Source of the DNA: Cephalothrix simula | Lineage: Eukaryota; Nemertea; Palaeonemertea; Archinemertea; Cephalotrichidae | Assembly: GCA_035591015.1 (NCBI GenBank) | Contig: JAXIUW010220730.1 | Span: 1-10,609 of the forward strand | Direction: 5' to 3' | DNA length: 10,609 nucleotides | In this document: in pieces, positions 1-8,185 of the stretch | How the letters are laid out: every line of letters starts with the position of its first letter | Position numbering within the stretch: the first letter of the stretch is position 1 | Notes under the pieces: model-generated | What the model was told of the DNA's origin: nothing | Databases searched by the model: none | What the model saw: the letters and a program-made list of their open reading frames with translations, nothing else | Program-made: the position numbers and the translations under genes

Positions 1-929
1 GTATTCTACTAATTTTTCCCGATTTTTTGATACCAAACTCAAAGGGATAGCTCAAACTTTCACGAAATCGATTTTTCTAAGGGGGGTCCACCCCATAGGG
101 GTACCTTTCACATAGGTTATTTTGGTCATAGAGTAAAAATTCCTTTCATTGAAGCATTCTACAGTATCTTAACCACTTTCATATTAAAATTAAACTTATC
201 ACAACTCCTACGCCAAAAAACCAATACACAAATCGATTTTGGCCGCCATTTTGAAAAAACGCCACTGAACCAAGCTAGGGGGTCATCGGAGGTCAAAATT
301 TTTTACGGATTCGTAAAATTCAAACAAAATCGCCACAGAAACTGCAAGTATTTCAAAAATTTTCTCATACACCCAACCCTAATTATATATATAGCTAGTC
401 ATAGATACAACAAAATAAATGAGTTGAAATAAACCATCAATAGTTATTTTGAATGAAATATTATTGATACGATCTATGCTTTGTTTATTCTTTCGGAGTA
501 TGTTCTCTATTTCAAAAAATATCCAGATCTTACAACCTTAACCGTTAAATTTTTCGCTAAAAATTAAAGGTGTTCTGGTGTTATATCAAAACTCCTGATC
601 AAGGTGCAAACTTATATTGCAAATCGGTGCATTGGTTTTGAATCATCATTTCCATCCACTGATCCACCCCTCGCATCTTTCATAAATTTATTTTTACATA
701 AAATCATTTTTGGTCATTCCTAGATTTGTACATATGTCTTTAATAATATTGCGTACATGATTAGTACAGCATAAAATGTAATTAATTATTTTACAAGGGA
801 ACAATAAAAAATTATTACGATGGCGGAACTGAATACAAAACAAATATTCAGCGCCCCTAGGTGATATTTTAAGAACCTAAAACTGGTGTATTCCCCGGGG
901 TCTTAACTTTATGACCCTTATATATTTGA

Positions 930-1190
930 ATCCTTGTGGAAGACCCTGCATATCCAGGTTTATATATTTGTGTTTGAAAATCAAAGTTTTGGTCGCGGGG
1001 TGGCGCCTGAGCGCATACATATCCAAGGAACTGTTTTCGCCGATACCGGCAAGTCTCGGCATCTAGCTGCCGATGGGCGGCAAGATCGGCAGAAGGGGCG
1101 GCATGATCGGCGAAAACAGTTCCTTGGATATAACTCCCTGAGCGGCGCTACCCCTTCAAAAACATAGACTTCAGGGTTTTCCACAAAGAT
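930..1190. repeat. Palindromic foldback-like element with 26-bp perfect arms
   Basis: A nested inverted repeat. The inner arms, 1019-1044 and 1106-1131, are exact reverse complements over 26 bases (they begin ATATCCAAGG and end CCTTGGATAT). The outer arms, 930-948 and 1172-1190, match at 17 of 19 positions. Between them GGGGTGGCGCC-type sequence on the left faces GGCGCTACCCC on the right, giving partial pairing. The 61-base loop is GC-rich, unlike its surroundings. It holds a smaller hairpin (1056-1073, TCGGCA/TGCCGA) and a 15-base direct repeat of GGCGGC(A)xGATCGGC type at 1076-1090 and 1097-1111, differing at one base. No transposase is present. The likely class is a non-autonomous foldback or MITE-type element; the family is not identified. 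Confidence 0.75.
1076..1111 (+). repeat. GC-rich 15-bp direct repeat in the loop of the palindromic element
   Basis: Two 15-base units, 1076-1090 and 1097-1111, differ only at the eighth base (A versus T). They are offset by 21 bases, with AGAAGG between them. The second unit runs into the right inner arm of the enclosing palindrome, so arm and repeat share the GATCGGC sequence. Confidence 0.7.
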
Positions 1191-1195
1191 TTAGA

Positions 1196-1210
1196 ATACA
1201 CAGTGTGTAT
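1196..1210. repeat. 15-bp palindrome ATACACAGTGTGTAT
   Basis: ATACACA and TGTGTAT are exact reverse complements around one central G. It lies just outside the right outer arm of the palindromic element at 930-1190, in the flank shared with the copy near 2652. It may be part of that repeat family's end structure. Confidence 0.6.
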
Positions 1211-1277
1211 CAAAAAATGTATCCCCTTGTCAAAACACATTCTGCCGACCTTTCCGCCACACCAAATCAAGTGAATG
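1208..1277 (-). repeat. Inverted copy (left) of the intron repeat family
   Basis: Read on the - strand, two blocks match the segment at 2483-2679 in the same order. Block 1253-1277 is an exact reverse complement of 2483-2507 over 25 bases. Block 1208-1235 matches 2652-2679 at 26 of 28 positions. The right copy carries about 144 bases between its blocks where this copy has 17, so one has gained or lost DNA. This copy abuts the palindrome at 930-1190, whose outer arm continues the homology. Confidence 0.8.
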
Positions 1278-1366
1278 CACGGCATTGCACGCCCTTTTCG
1301 GCCAAAATCAATCTACGACGTTACACCACTTTTACTACTGTGATGAATTACAGGCCGTCGTCGCTA

Positions 1367-1386
1367 CCGCTTTATAATATAAGCGG
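1367..1386. repeat. Small hairpin CCGCTT / AAGCGG
   Basis: A 6-bp perfect stem with an 8-base AT loop (TATAATAT). Flanking CGCTA upstream and TAGCG downstream (near 1415) could extend the fold. It sits in a GC-richer patch (about 1240-1440) inside the repeat-rich intron. No gene or known RNA is recognised here. Confidence 0.45.
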
Positions 1387-2181
1387 CTCCTCAATATCAG
1401 CACCAGCGTGTCGATAGCGGCGCGGGGCTGATTGACTCTCGTAAACTAGAATACACTTTTACAGGTTTTCGGCATGAATCACCAGTTATGAAAAAAATTT
1501 TTTTTTCAAAAATTTTGAATGAAAAAAGAAAATTCATTAGTGCTGTAACAATAATACATTTTCATCCTTTCAAAATGGCGACTGGGGTAGGATCAAAACG
1601 ATCTACGATCCTTTCTTCAGGCACCGATTTGATACAGATAAATGTATTTCAGAATTTTTTTTCATAGAAATGTATTTTCAAATTACACAGAAGTAGTGTC
1701 TGGTAATCAGGATAGGCATTCTCCTGAAAAGTAGACAATCTCAATCACTATTTTTGGGGACGAGATTAAATCGTGTTAATGGTAAAATTGAGGCCAATTA
1801 AGGGGATGATCAGATAGGGCATCTTCTTCTTAACCGATTTTTTCACGAAAAACACTCGGTTCATTTATCTTTTTTAAATGACTTTTAATTCCATCTTTAC
1901 GGTAGTAGTTTCTTGAAATTTCGGAAAAAATCACAAATTGGTCCCAGCGGCACTAAGAGCCCCCGCATGGAAATTTTTTGAGTGGGAACCCGTCTTTGCC
2001 TGACACCTCAACATGTTTTATCTGAGCTCCGGAAAGAAAAAAATACTTTCTTTTTCAAATGTTGTAATGATTTTGGCCGTTTTATTAAATCGAGATTCAT
2101 TAGTGAAGATTTGAAGCAGAAATTATACCTATTTCAGCAATCTGTGAAATTTTACTTATATTATGAAAATCGATAAAAAAC

Positions 2182-2289
2182 GACTCTTGGTGAAAAGTAT
2201 TAGCTCAGTGTTCTTCTTAATTTCGTCTGCACTTTTGTCGAAAGAGCAGACGAAATTAAGAACTGAGCTAATATTTTTCACCAAAAGTC
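2182..2289. repeat. Long near-perfect hairpin (about 44-bp stem)
   Basis: The arms 2182-2230 and 2246-2289 are reverse complements. The inner 15 bp (2216-2230 with 2246-2260) are perfect. Then a 5-base bulge, GTTCT (2210-2214), lies on the left arm. The outer 28 bp (2182-2209) match at 26 positions, and one of the two differences would be a G-U pair in RNA. The loop is 15 bases and can itself pair CTTT with AAAG. Flanking A and T runs (2174-2180 and 2293-2300) could lengthen the stem. It lies in the pyruvate kinase intron. It could be a young palindromic MITE or a hairpin-RNA precursor; there is no direct evidence for either. Confidence 0.85.
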
Positions 2290-2482
2290 ATATTTTTTTA
2301 GCCCGTGTAGCTGTTATCAGAAATTTCTAAAGTCAAAAATGTGATTTTGTGAAAGGACGTTAATTTTTGTATGGGAATTGTGCAAATAGATTTGACCTTT
2401 TTTTTTCGAAAATTCATTTGATTCCGTTCTCTTCAATTCAGTGATCGTAGAAAAGAGCTTTAAAATCTAAGAATTGAGCATC

Positions 2483-2738
2483 CATTCACTTGATTTGGTG
2501 TGGCGGATATCCAGATCTATCCAGTACTGAGTACTGACACGTGCAAACTGACACGTGCATTTCGTGCAATACTTTCGTCGCATATCGCTTCTTTCGTGTA
2601 GTACAATCAAATATCAATTTATTTGGGGCAGTACTCGCTAGCACTCAGTTTTTTTGACAAGAGGATACATATTTTGATAAACGTATTCGAATCCTTGAAA
2701 CCTTATCCAGGTTTATTTTTTCTGAATAAAAGTTTTGG
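2483..2738 (+). repeat. Right copy of the intron repeat family
   Basis: It is colinear with the reverse complement of 1208-1277 (25 of 25 bases at 2483-2507; 26 of 28 at 2652-2679). It is also colinear in direct orientation with 928-992: GAATCCTTG at 2689, TATCCAGGTTTAT at 2704-2716 (copy at 951-963), and AAAGTTTTGG ending at 2738 (copy at 983-992). So it looks like one arm of the element whose two arms form the palindrome at 930-1190. About 144 bases (2508-2651) are specific to this copy and contain the duplicated word CTGACACGTGCA. Confidence 0.7.
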
Positions 2739-2805
2739 CCCGTTACCCTATCAAAGCCCCCGCTTTTGAAGAAGAAATTCGGGTGGGGCCTTTCTTGGCT
2801 CATTT

Positions 2806-2825
2806 GCGACGCCCGGGCGACGCCC
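2806..2825 (+). repeat. Tandem GCGACGCCC repeat, two units
   Basis: GCGACGCCC occurs at 2806-2814 and again at 2817-2825, an 11-base period, around the palindrome GCCCGGGC. It is a GC-rich patch about 100 bases before the pyruvate kinase acceptor site. No known element is recognised. Confidence 0.6.
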
Positions 2826-2930
2826 TGCCTATTTATTCATACAATTGTATATGTTGATTTTTTTTTACTCCCTGGCCGGGACACCCAACTTTTAGACACA
2901 CATTAAATTTTAATCTATGATTTGTTTCAG

Positions 2931-3151
2931 AGGATCGTCTTGAAGAGTGGACTGACGATATGGATGTAAGAATCCATTACGCTGTCACATGTGGCAAGAA
3001 GAAAGGCTTCATCAAGGCCGGGGACTTCATCGTCTTAGTCACAGGCTGGAAATCTGGTGTCGGATACACAAACACAATGCGTTTAATCGTAGCGGCTGAT
3101 GACAACAAAGATATGCAGCCCATGTTTGGCGCTTATGTCAATAATAAATAA
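2931..3151 (+). CDS. Pyruvate kinase, terminal exon (C-terminal domain end)
   Basis: The exon encodes the last 72 full codons of pyruvate kinase, which makes pyruvate and ATP from phosphoenolpyruvate and ADP in the cytosol, the final step of glycolysis. It opens with two bases of a split codon after TTTGTTTCAG. Recognisable family sequence includes EEWTDDMDVRIHYAV, GFIKAGD and the effector loop TGWKSGVGYTNTMR, which matches the GWRPGSGFTNTMR-type loop of animal enzymes. The Trp of EEW (codon 2948) and the Arg of DVR seven residues later align with the Trp482 and Arg489 that bind fructose-1,6-bisphosphate in human PKM2. Together with the glycine-rich loop, this suggests an FBP-responsive enzyme. 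Beyond NTMR the protein continues 22 residues (LIVAADDNKD and on to VNNK), against about five in vertebrate PKM, so the C-terminus is extended. The stop is TAA at 3149-3151. Earlier exons lie upstream of the window. Confidence 0.93.
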
Positions 3152-3235
3152 ATATTTTTAAATGCAGGTAGATAACCCAAGAGTCATGCCTGCCAAGAGT
3201 GATAAATATTTTAAACCGGCCAAACCCGCTTTCGA

Positions 3236-3256
3236 AATATTTAATATTTAATATTT
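3236..3256 (+). repeat. Three tandem AATATTT units in the pyruvate kinase 3' UTR
   Basis: AATATTT is repeated exactly at 3236-3242, 3243-3249 and 3250-3256 and followed by AAATATATTT. The overlapping ATTTA pentamers resemble AU-rich instability elements. Whether it acts as one is inference; simple-sequence drift explains it equally well. Confidence 0.6.
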
Positions 3257-3404
3257 AAATATATTTTGGAGCATACATAAGATCCAAGGCGCAATTTTTC
3301 TTTTTGTGCTTTATAAAGAATATTTTGAAAAGTTTTTTCGTAAGATTAAACCTATCCTGTAATAGAATTAGAAAACAAACTTTGTGGCTTCGAATTTATC
3401 TTAG

Positions 3405-3410
3405 AATAAA
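3405..3410 (+). terminator. Candidate poly(A) signal AATAAA, proximal, pyruvate kinase
   Basis: A canonical hexamer about 255 bases after the stop codon. The downstream sequence is AT-rich without a strong GT-rich element, so it is weaker than the site at 4320. Confidence 0.35.
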
Positions 3411-3643
3411 ATTAGAAAATTAAATATGATCGTACCTTAGCTTTTACCTTATTAGTTGCTGTCTTAATACAAATGTTAAAAGATGTATATCTGGGAAAAC
3501 ATACAATCAATATACCATGGTAAAAATTTAGTCAAATGTACATGTATCTACGAATTGTATTGAATTAAACTGCATTTAATTTCAAAATATTTAAGTGGCA
3601 AATCTTTTGAACAAATCCATATATTAAGAGTTGTGGTAATCAA

Positions 3644-3685
3644 TTGTACATGTACAAGTATTATTAATTCATTATTACTTGTACA
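3644..3685. repeat. TTGTACATGTACAA palindrome with an overlapping 10-bp hairpin
   Basis: Positions 3644-3657 form a perfect 14-bp palindrome. TGTACAAGTA (3651-3660) is the exact reverse complement of TACTTGTACA (3676-3685) across a 15-base AT loop. The two folds compete for the same bases. It lies within the likely pyruvate kinase 3' UTR. Confidence 0.65.
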
Positions 3686-4319
3686 TTGTTTAAGTTTTAT
3701 TTTTATTACTGTGATATGCATTTTTTGCGTTTTATGTGCTAAATTTGTTTTTTTATGCATGATACATGATAAAAAATGTAATAACATGATTTATAGTTAA
3801 GCGTCCTTTATATTTTATATTTTGTGCGCTGCATTGTATGTCGCATACCAATGCTTTAGCACTTTTTGTTAGTAATGTAACTACATGTATTTATTTTAAG
3901 TTAATTAATGTATAATTTAAAACCAACTAATTGTAAGCTTATCAAAATTATTCCAATTTTTGATAATCAAAAAAGGAACTTCAATAGACATGGTGACAAT
4001 GATCTCATGCATGTTTTAGTTGTCCTCTAGTATGCTTAAACAGAGTTAACACCGAATATTTCAGCAATAGAAATACAGGTAGTAATAATTTCTTGGGCTA
4101 TCAAGTATGAAAACCCTTCATTAATTTGAATTGCCCTTCTCTTGTTGGATCTGAACTGTCCTATTTAGAAAATATAACATGATGTATTTAATTCAAACTA
4201 TTATGAATACTGTACATGAATATTGACAAAATGTTTATTGTTATTTTGTTGAAAGTTAAAGTAGAAGTTTTTGGATCTTAATGTACAGGTATGTGTGTAC
4301 TTCAATTTAGTGATGTTGA

Positions 4320-4325
4320 AATAAA
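4320..4325 (+). terminator. Candidate poly(A) signal AATAAA, distal, pyruvate kinase
   Basis: A canonical hexamer followed within 30 bases by T/GT-rich sequence (TTATGTTTCCATTTGTTTTC), the usual layout for cleavage and polyadenylation. It is the best-placed 3' end for the pyruvate kinase transcript if the 3' UTR is long. Confidence 0.5.
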
Positions 4326-4474
4326 ATATTTATTGTACAGTAATTATGTTTCCATTTGTTTTCATTTTTTATCTTAATTTAATCAATCTCTTTGTTAAAG
4401 TCGTTCAATTCAGAATTAAGCTGAAAACGAAAACCACGACTATTATTTTCTTCGGTAGCCACTTAAAATGTAAT

Positions 4475-4537
4475 CAGCCTCTGTACTACAGATCGGCTTT
4501 TTCCGTCTCGATACAAAATCAACGGAAACCGAGGCTG
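4475..4537. repeat. Interrupted hairpin CAGCCTC...GAGGCTG
   Basis: CAGCCTC (4475-4481) pairs with GAGGCTG (4531-4537), and TTTCCGT (4500-4506) pairs with ACGGAAA (4522-4528). A CGG at 4494-4496 can pair with the CCG just before GAGGCTG. The left arm carries an extra 12 or so bases (near 4482-4493) that the right arm lacks, as if inserted. It lies between the genes, within a short open frame at 4346-4600 that I do not regard as coding. Confidence 0.6.
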
Positions 4538-4664
4538 TTTAATAAGAGTGCTGACCATTTTCCTCGCAAGCCAGATCCTAGAAGTTTACGAAACATGTAG
4601 TTGTCCAGCTCGCTCAGCAAGATTTAAGCTTATTTTCCCGAAGAAAATGTTTCAAAACTAAGAT

Positions 4665-4670
4665 AATAAA
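4665..4670 (+). terminator. Further AATAAA poly(A)-type hexamer between the genes
   Basis: AATAAA followed by T-rich sequence (TTTTCC, then a run of eight T near 4705). It is an alternative distal end for pyruvate kinase transcripts, about 130 bases upstream of the ANP32 promoter motifs. Confidence 0.3.
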
Positions 4671-4797
4671 TAAGTTTTCCACAACATTTCTATTTTAAGC
4701 AAGTTTTTTTTGCATTATGATCTAAAATTGTACCTTGTTTCGAGCCAAGTCAACAAAAACACGTTTTAAAAGCACATGGCTCTGTAATGTTTACATC

Positions 4798-4870
4798 TGA
4801 CGTCACTCGCGCTGAAACTCATCGCGCTACGATTGGCCGATTCAAACTACGTCGTATGAATATGCATAAT
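4798..4870 (+). promoter_or_regulatory. Promoter-like cluster upstream of ANP32
   Basis: Within 75 bases there is a perfect CRE palindrome TGACGTCA (4798-4805), an inverted CCAAT box ATTGG (4832-4836, in GATTGGCCGATT), and an octamer-like TATGCATAAT (4861-4870). CpG dinucleotides are dense here (CTCGCGCTG, ATCGCGCTACG, and GACGCGCGCG near 4925) compared with the surrounding AT-rich DNA. No clear TATA box is seen at the expected place. Transcription probably starts between about 4880 and 4975. This is motif-based inference. Confidence 0.55.
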
Positions 4871-4939
4871 TAAGGGGAGGAATGAATTGTTCAATTGTCG
4901 ATACCCCTCTCGAGGCAATTCCTAGACGCGCGCGTTGTA

Positions 4940-5021
4940 GCGATCACTGCATTTGTGTATAGACAGCGGAGGGAGAGAGATCTACGTCTGTTTAAAAAAA
5001 AAGATTAAAATATAAATCATA
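4940..5021 (+). other. Probable ANP32 5' UTR
   Basis: This stretch runs into the start ATG in the context ATCATAATGG, with A at -3 and G at +4, a good initiation context. It contains a purine-rich run (GCGGAGGGAGAGAGATC) and then an A-rich leader. The exact 5' end cannot be seen. Confidence 0.45.
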
Positions 5022-5069
5022 ATGGAGAAAAGGATTGAACTTGAAAGTCGTGCTAGGAAGCCATCTGAG
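5022..5069 (+). CDS. ANP32: ANP32-family protein, exon 1
   Basis: The first exon gives 16 residues, MEKRIELESRARKPSE, ending at GAG before the donor GTAAGG (phase 0). The pattern of a short basic/acidic N-terminus, R-I-x-L-E and then P-S-[DE], is the ANP32 start. ANP32 proteins (ANP32A/pp32, ANP32B, ANP32E; Mapmodulin in flies) are small, mainly nuclear leucine-rich-repeat proteins with an acidic tail. They inhibit PP2A, mask histone acetylation sites, chaperone histones and link to RNA export; these roles come from the family, not from this sequence. The ATG is chosen because the upstream leader has stops, the context is good, and the family begins here. The four exons give 159 residues if the TAG at 9828 is used. 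I cannot tell A, B and E paralogues apart; invertebrates usually have one gene. Confidence 0.93.
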
Positions 5070-6946
5070 GTAAGGGACATATTTTTGCACACATTTGTGG
5101 TTTTATTTAGCTATTTAGTCGTTCGATTTTCGATTTGTTTTACATTTTCTGGGACATTTTTTCTTAGAAAATCGATGGCAATTTTGGATTTCATGTGATT
5201 CACATTGTTCGTTCTATCTACACCAACTTTTATCCGATGAAAATTAATTATAAACATCATTGGCACAATATAGGATAGATTTTTGTCAATAAATCAGTTG
5301 TTAATGCTCTTAAATTCATGATTTTTTGCCTATTAATCGTCGATTAATTTTCGTCGTCTCGTGTGAAAAATCAAACATGGCGCCGATTTCCAAGATGATG
5401 ACTTAAAAAGATCATGCATTTTGCTAGATTTGAATGTATTATGACTATGTAAATCTTCTATATCCTTGATTAGTTTATTTTGTTTAATATTGCATTTCTA
5501 TTTCATCTGATTCATGTGTATAAATTGTACAAAAATGATTTTCAAATTGGTCAACAGAACAGGGGTGGACATTTTTTTGACCCCTTGATTTTTTATTTGA
5601 ATTATTTTCGAGCACTTTGCTTAAATGGTCAAAGAAACAGATATTCTAGTTTTTAATATTGTATGTTTTTACTCAATATAACTTACTTAGATTCATCAAT
5701 TTTTTTCACAAAGCATTTTTGACTATGAATGATGAAGCATGGCAAGGCATGAAGGGGTCAGCCATCTTGAATTTTTGGCTAGCAAGAAGAGCATGAGATT
5801 GAAAAACAAGTCTATAATTTTGTTGCAATTGTCAGTAGCCAAATCAATGTCAATGCATTGGACAACAAATATTTAAATGTTAAAATTTCATGATTTAGCA
5901 GATGTGAAAACTTCTGTTTTTGCTCTTTTCATCAAAAATGTTGTTCACACCTCTTTGAATTGTTTTGTCTAACTGACAAAAGCCTTGAATAATGCATTGA
6001 ATGCATGATTAATTATCGTTTAAGGTGTTAAAAATGTGATTTATAAGTAATATGCATCATTTCCTGCAAAGTTTTTGTAAATAAAGTGAAATTTTTCTAA
6101 GTCATTATTTGGAAAATTTCATTTAAAAATCGATCTTTTTTCGTGATAAATTATTTTCTTAATTCTTCTATTTTAATTTTGAATGATTTTTATGTAATTT
6201 TTAGGGTTGCATAGCCTTTAAAATTTAATTTATTTTCAAAATAATATTGTGTCCTACTTTGTACACGACTCCATAGCGAAAATCGCCGATCGCCATGTTG
6301 AATTTTTCGACGAGAAGGCAAAATCGAGATGCCAATATTTAGCATTCGATTTGAGAGCATTAGTCAATTTTGGTATGAATAAAATCTATACTAAATTGAA
6401 CCTAATTGATAAAGGATCATTTTGGTGTAGATAATACGAACCTATGTTGCACACAAGCCGAGAAAAAACGGTGTAAAGTGAGATATAACTTTCGTAGGTC
6501 CGTCCTCTCTGGCTTCCGTCTTTGTTCTCGGTGTGGGGAAAGTTTTTCACTTCATAGGTTCTGATAATATCGACATTTCATAAAGTGTCATGAATAGAAA
6601 TTAGGAATTTGTGGTGAATAATTGTATTTAGATGGCATATTTTGATGAAAACAGTCAAAAATTTATTTAGTGACGTTGTAAACGGTATTTAGAATAATGT
6701 TTAATGTGGTCACGTGATTCCGAATGTCTGTGAATTCATTATGATAAATACCACGTGGTCTGTATTATTGATTATGTTTAAATACGTCGATACAGGAAAA
6801 GCAGTTGATGTTTGAAATGACAATACCGTAAATACCCTGGAATTTTCAGAAATAAAAACCAAAAAGTAATCTGTATCTGTTGTTTGTATCATAAAGAAAA
6901 TCTGTAACATTATTTATGTATTGAACCGAATTGTCAAATTTTTCAG
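5070..6946 (+). other. ANP32 intron 1
   Basis: It starts GTAAGG and ends TTTTTCAG, 1,877 bases. It is AT-rich with no recognisable exon. It contains a MITE-like element (6437-6562), a small hairpin (AGGGGT at 5561-5566 with ACCCCT at 5580-5585), and GCCATnTTG words at 5761 and 6292. A short open frame at 6249-6434 shows no domain and is not called. Confidence 0.85.
6437..6562. mobile_element. MITE-like element, 126 bp, with TIR and probable 7-bp target duplication
   Basis: Terminal inverted repeats begin GAACCTATG on both strands (6438-6446 and 6553-6561). Deeper in, CCGAGAA on the left faces TTCTCGG on the right, followed by matching ACGG/CCGT, so the arms stay homologous with small gaps. 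Outside the element GATAATA occurs at 6430-6436 and again at 6563-6569, as expected for a target-site duplication. No coding capacity. The superfamily is not assignable from this alone. It is inserted in ANP32 intron 1. Confidence 0.6.
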
Positions 6947-7090
6947 ATTGAAGAACTCAATCTCGACAACTGCAGATCACACACAGTTGAAGGCCTTACA
7001 GACGAGTACACAAGTTTACAGACCCTTAGCTTGATAAATGTTGGTTTGACCAGTTTGAAAAATTTTCCTAATTTAGGTGCTCTTAAAAAG
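6947..7090 (+). CDS. ANP32: ANP32-family protein, exon 2 (LRR 1-2)
   Basis: 48 codons, residues 17-64, phase 0 at both ends. The acceptor is TTTTTCAG and the donor GTAAGA. It encodes the first two leucine-rich repeats, [10 protein letters not shown] at residues 17-26 and [14 protein letters not shown] at 40-53, with EGLTDEY between them, all typical of ANP32. It ends in LGALKK, which leads into the next repeat. Open frames on the opposite strand here are shadows of this exon. Confidence 0.95.
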
Positions 7091-8159
<1,069 letters not shown>

Positions 8160-8185
8160 TAATTCTTCTCCTTTTAATGTCATAA

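Larger units (their letters stand above)
1..2930 (+). other. Terminal intron of pyruvate kinase gene (3' part or whole), repeat-rich
   Basis: No exon is recognisable here. The exon at 2931 starts with two bases of a split codon and needs an upstream donor exon, so this stretch must be intron, at least near its 3' end. It ends in a good polypyrimidine tract and AG acceptor (TTTGTTTCAG, 2921-2930). Reading frames are broken everywhere, and the few short open frames overlap palindromic repeats, so I take none as genes. The first 860 bases are AT-rich with nothing clear beyond a small palindrome at 301-318 (TTTTACG and CGTAAAA arms). From about 890 to 2830 there are several inverted repeats, listed separately. 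The penultimate pyruvate kinase exon is not seen and should lie upstream of the window. Confidence 0.75.
3152..4340 (+). other. Pyruvate kinase 3' UTR and downstream AT-rich DNA (extent uncertain)
   Basis: It follows the pyruvate kinase stop with no further coding signal. It is strongly AT-rich, with ATTTA motifs, an AATATTT triple repeat at 3236-3256, and several TACATGTA palindromes. Candidate poly(A) signals at 3405 and 4320 would give 3' UTRs of about 0.27 kb or 1.2 kb. A short open frame on the - strand at 3548-3787 is low-complexity and lacks any recognisable domain, so it is not called. Confidence 0.55.

Noticed and set aside
61-110. Similarity of CACCCCATAGGGGT near 88 to CACCCCTATGGGTG near 9414
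   Set aside because: Short, self-complementary GC words; flanks do not match, so shared ancestry is not supported.
934-1184. Overlapping open frames on both strands
   Set aside because: They run through the palindromic element, and the + and - translations are partly the same sequence because of the inverted arms. No domain is recognisable.
1491-1538. A7T9 run and nearby AATGAA/TTCATT stem
   Set aside because: Simple A/T tracts readily make such palindromes. There is no evidence of function.
1832-1861. AACCGA / TCGGTT stem with T and A runs inside
   Set aside because: Only 6 bp are solid; the inner T/A run pairing is expected by chance in this composition. Its TTCTTCTTAA neighbour, shared with the 2182 hairpin, is too short to show homology.
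1982-2176. 64-codon open frame in the pyruvate kinase intron
   Set aside because: Low-complexity Phe/Lys-rich translation, no domain, no promoter or splice context; fits chance in AT-rich DNA.
3548-3787. 79-codon open frame on the - strand
   Set aside because: It lies in the likely pyruvate kinase 3' UTR, is AT-driven, and has no recognisable domain.
4346-4600. 84-codon + strand open frame with a hydrophobic start
   Set aside because: The first 20 residues are Phe/Leu/Ile from T-rich DNA and mimic a signal peptide. The remainder crosses a hairpin and shows no known domain.
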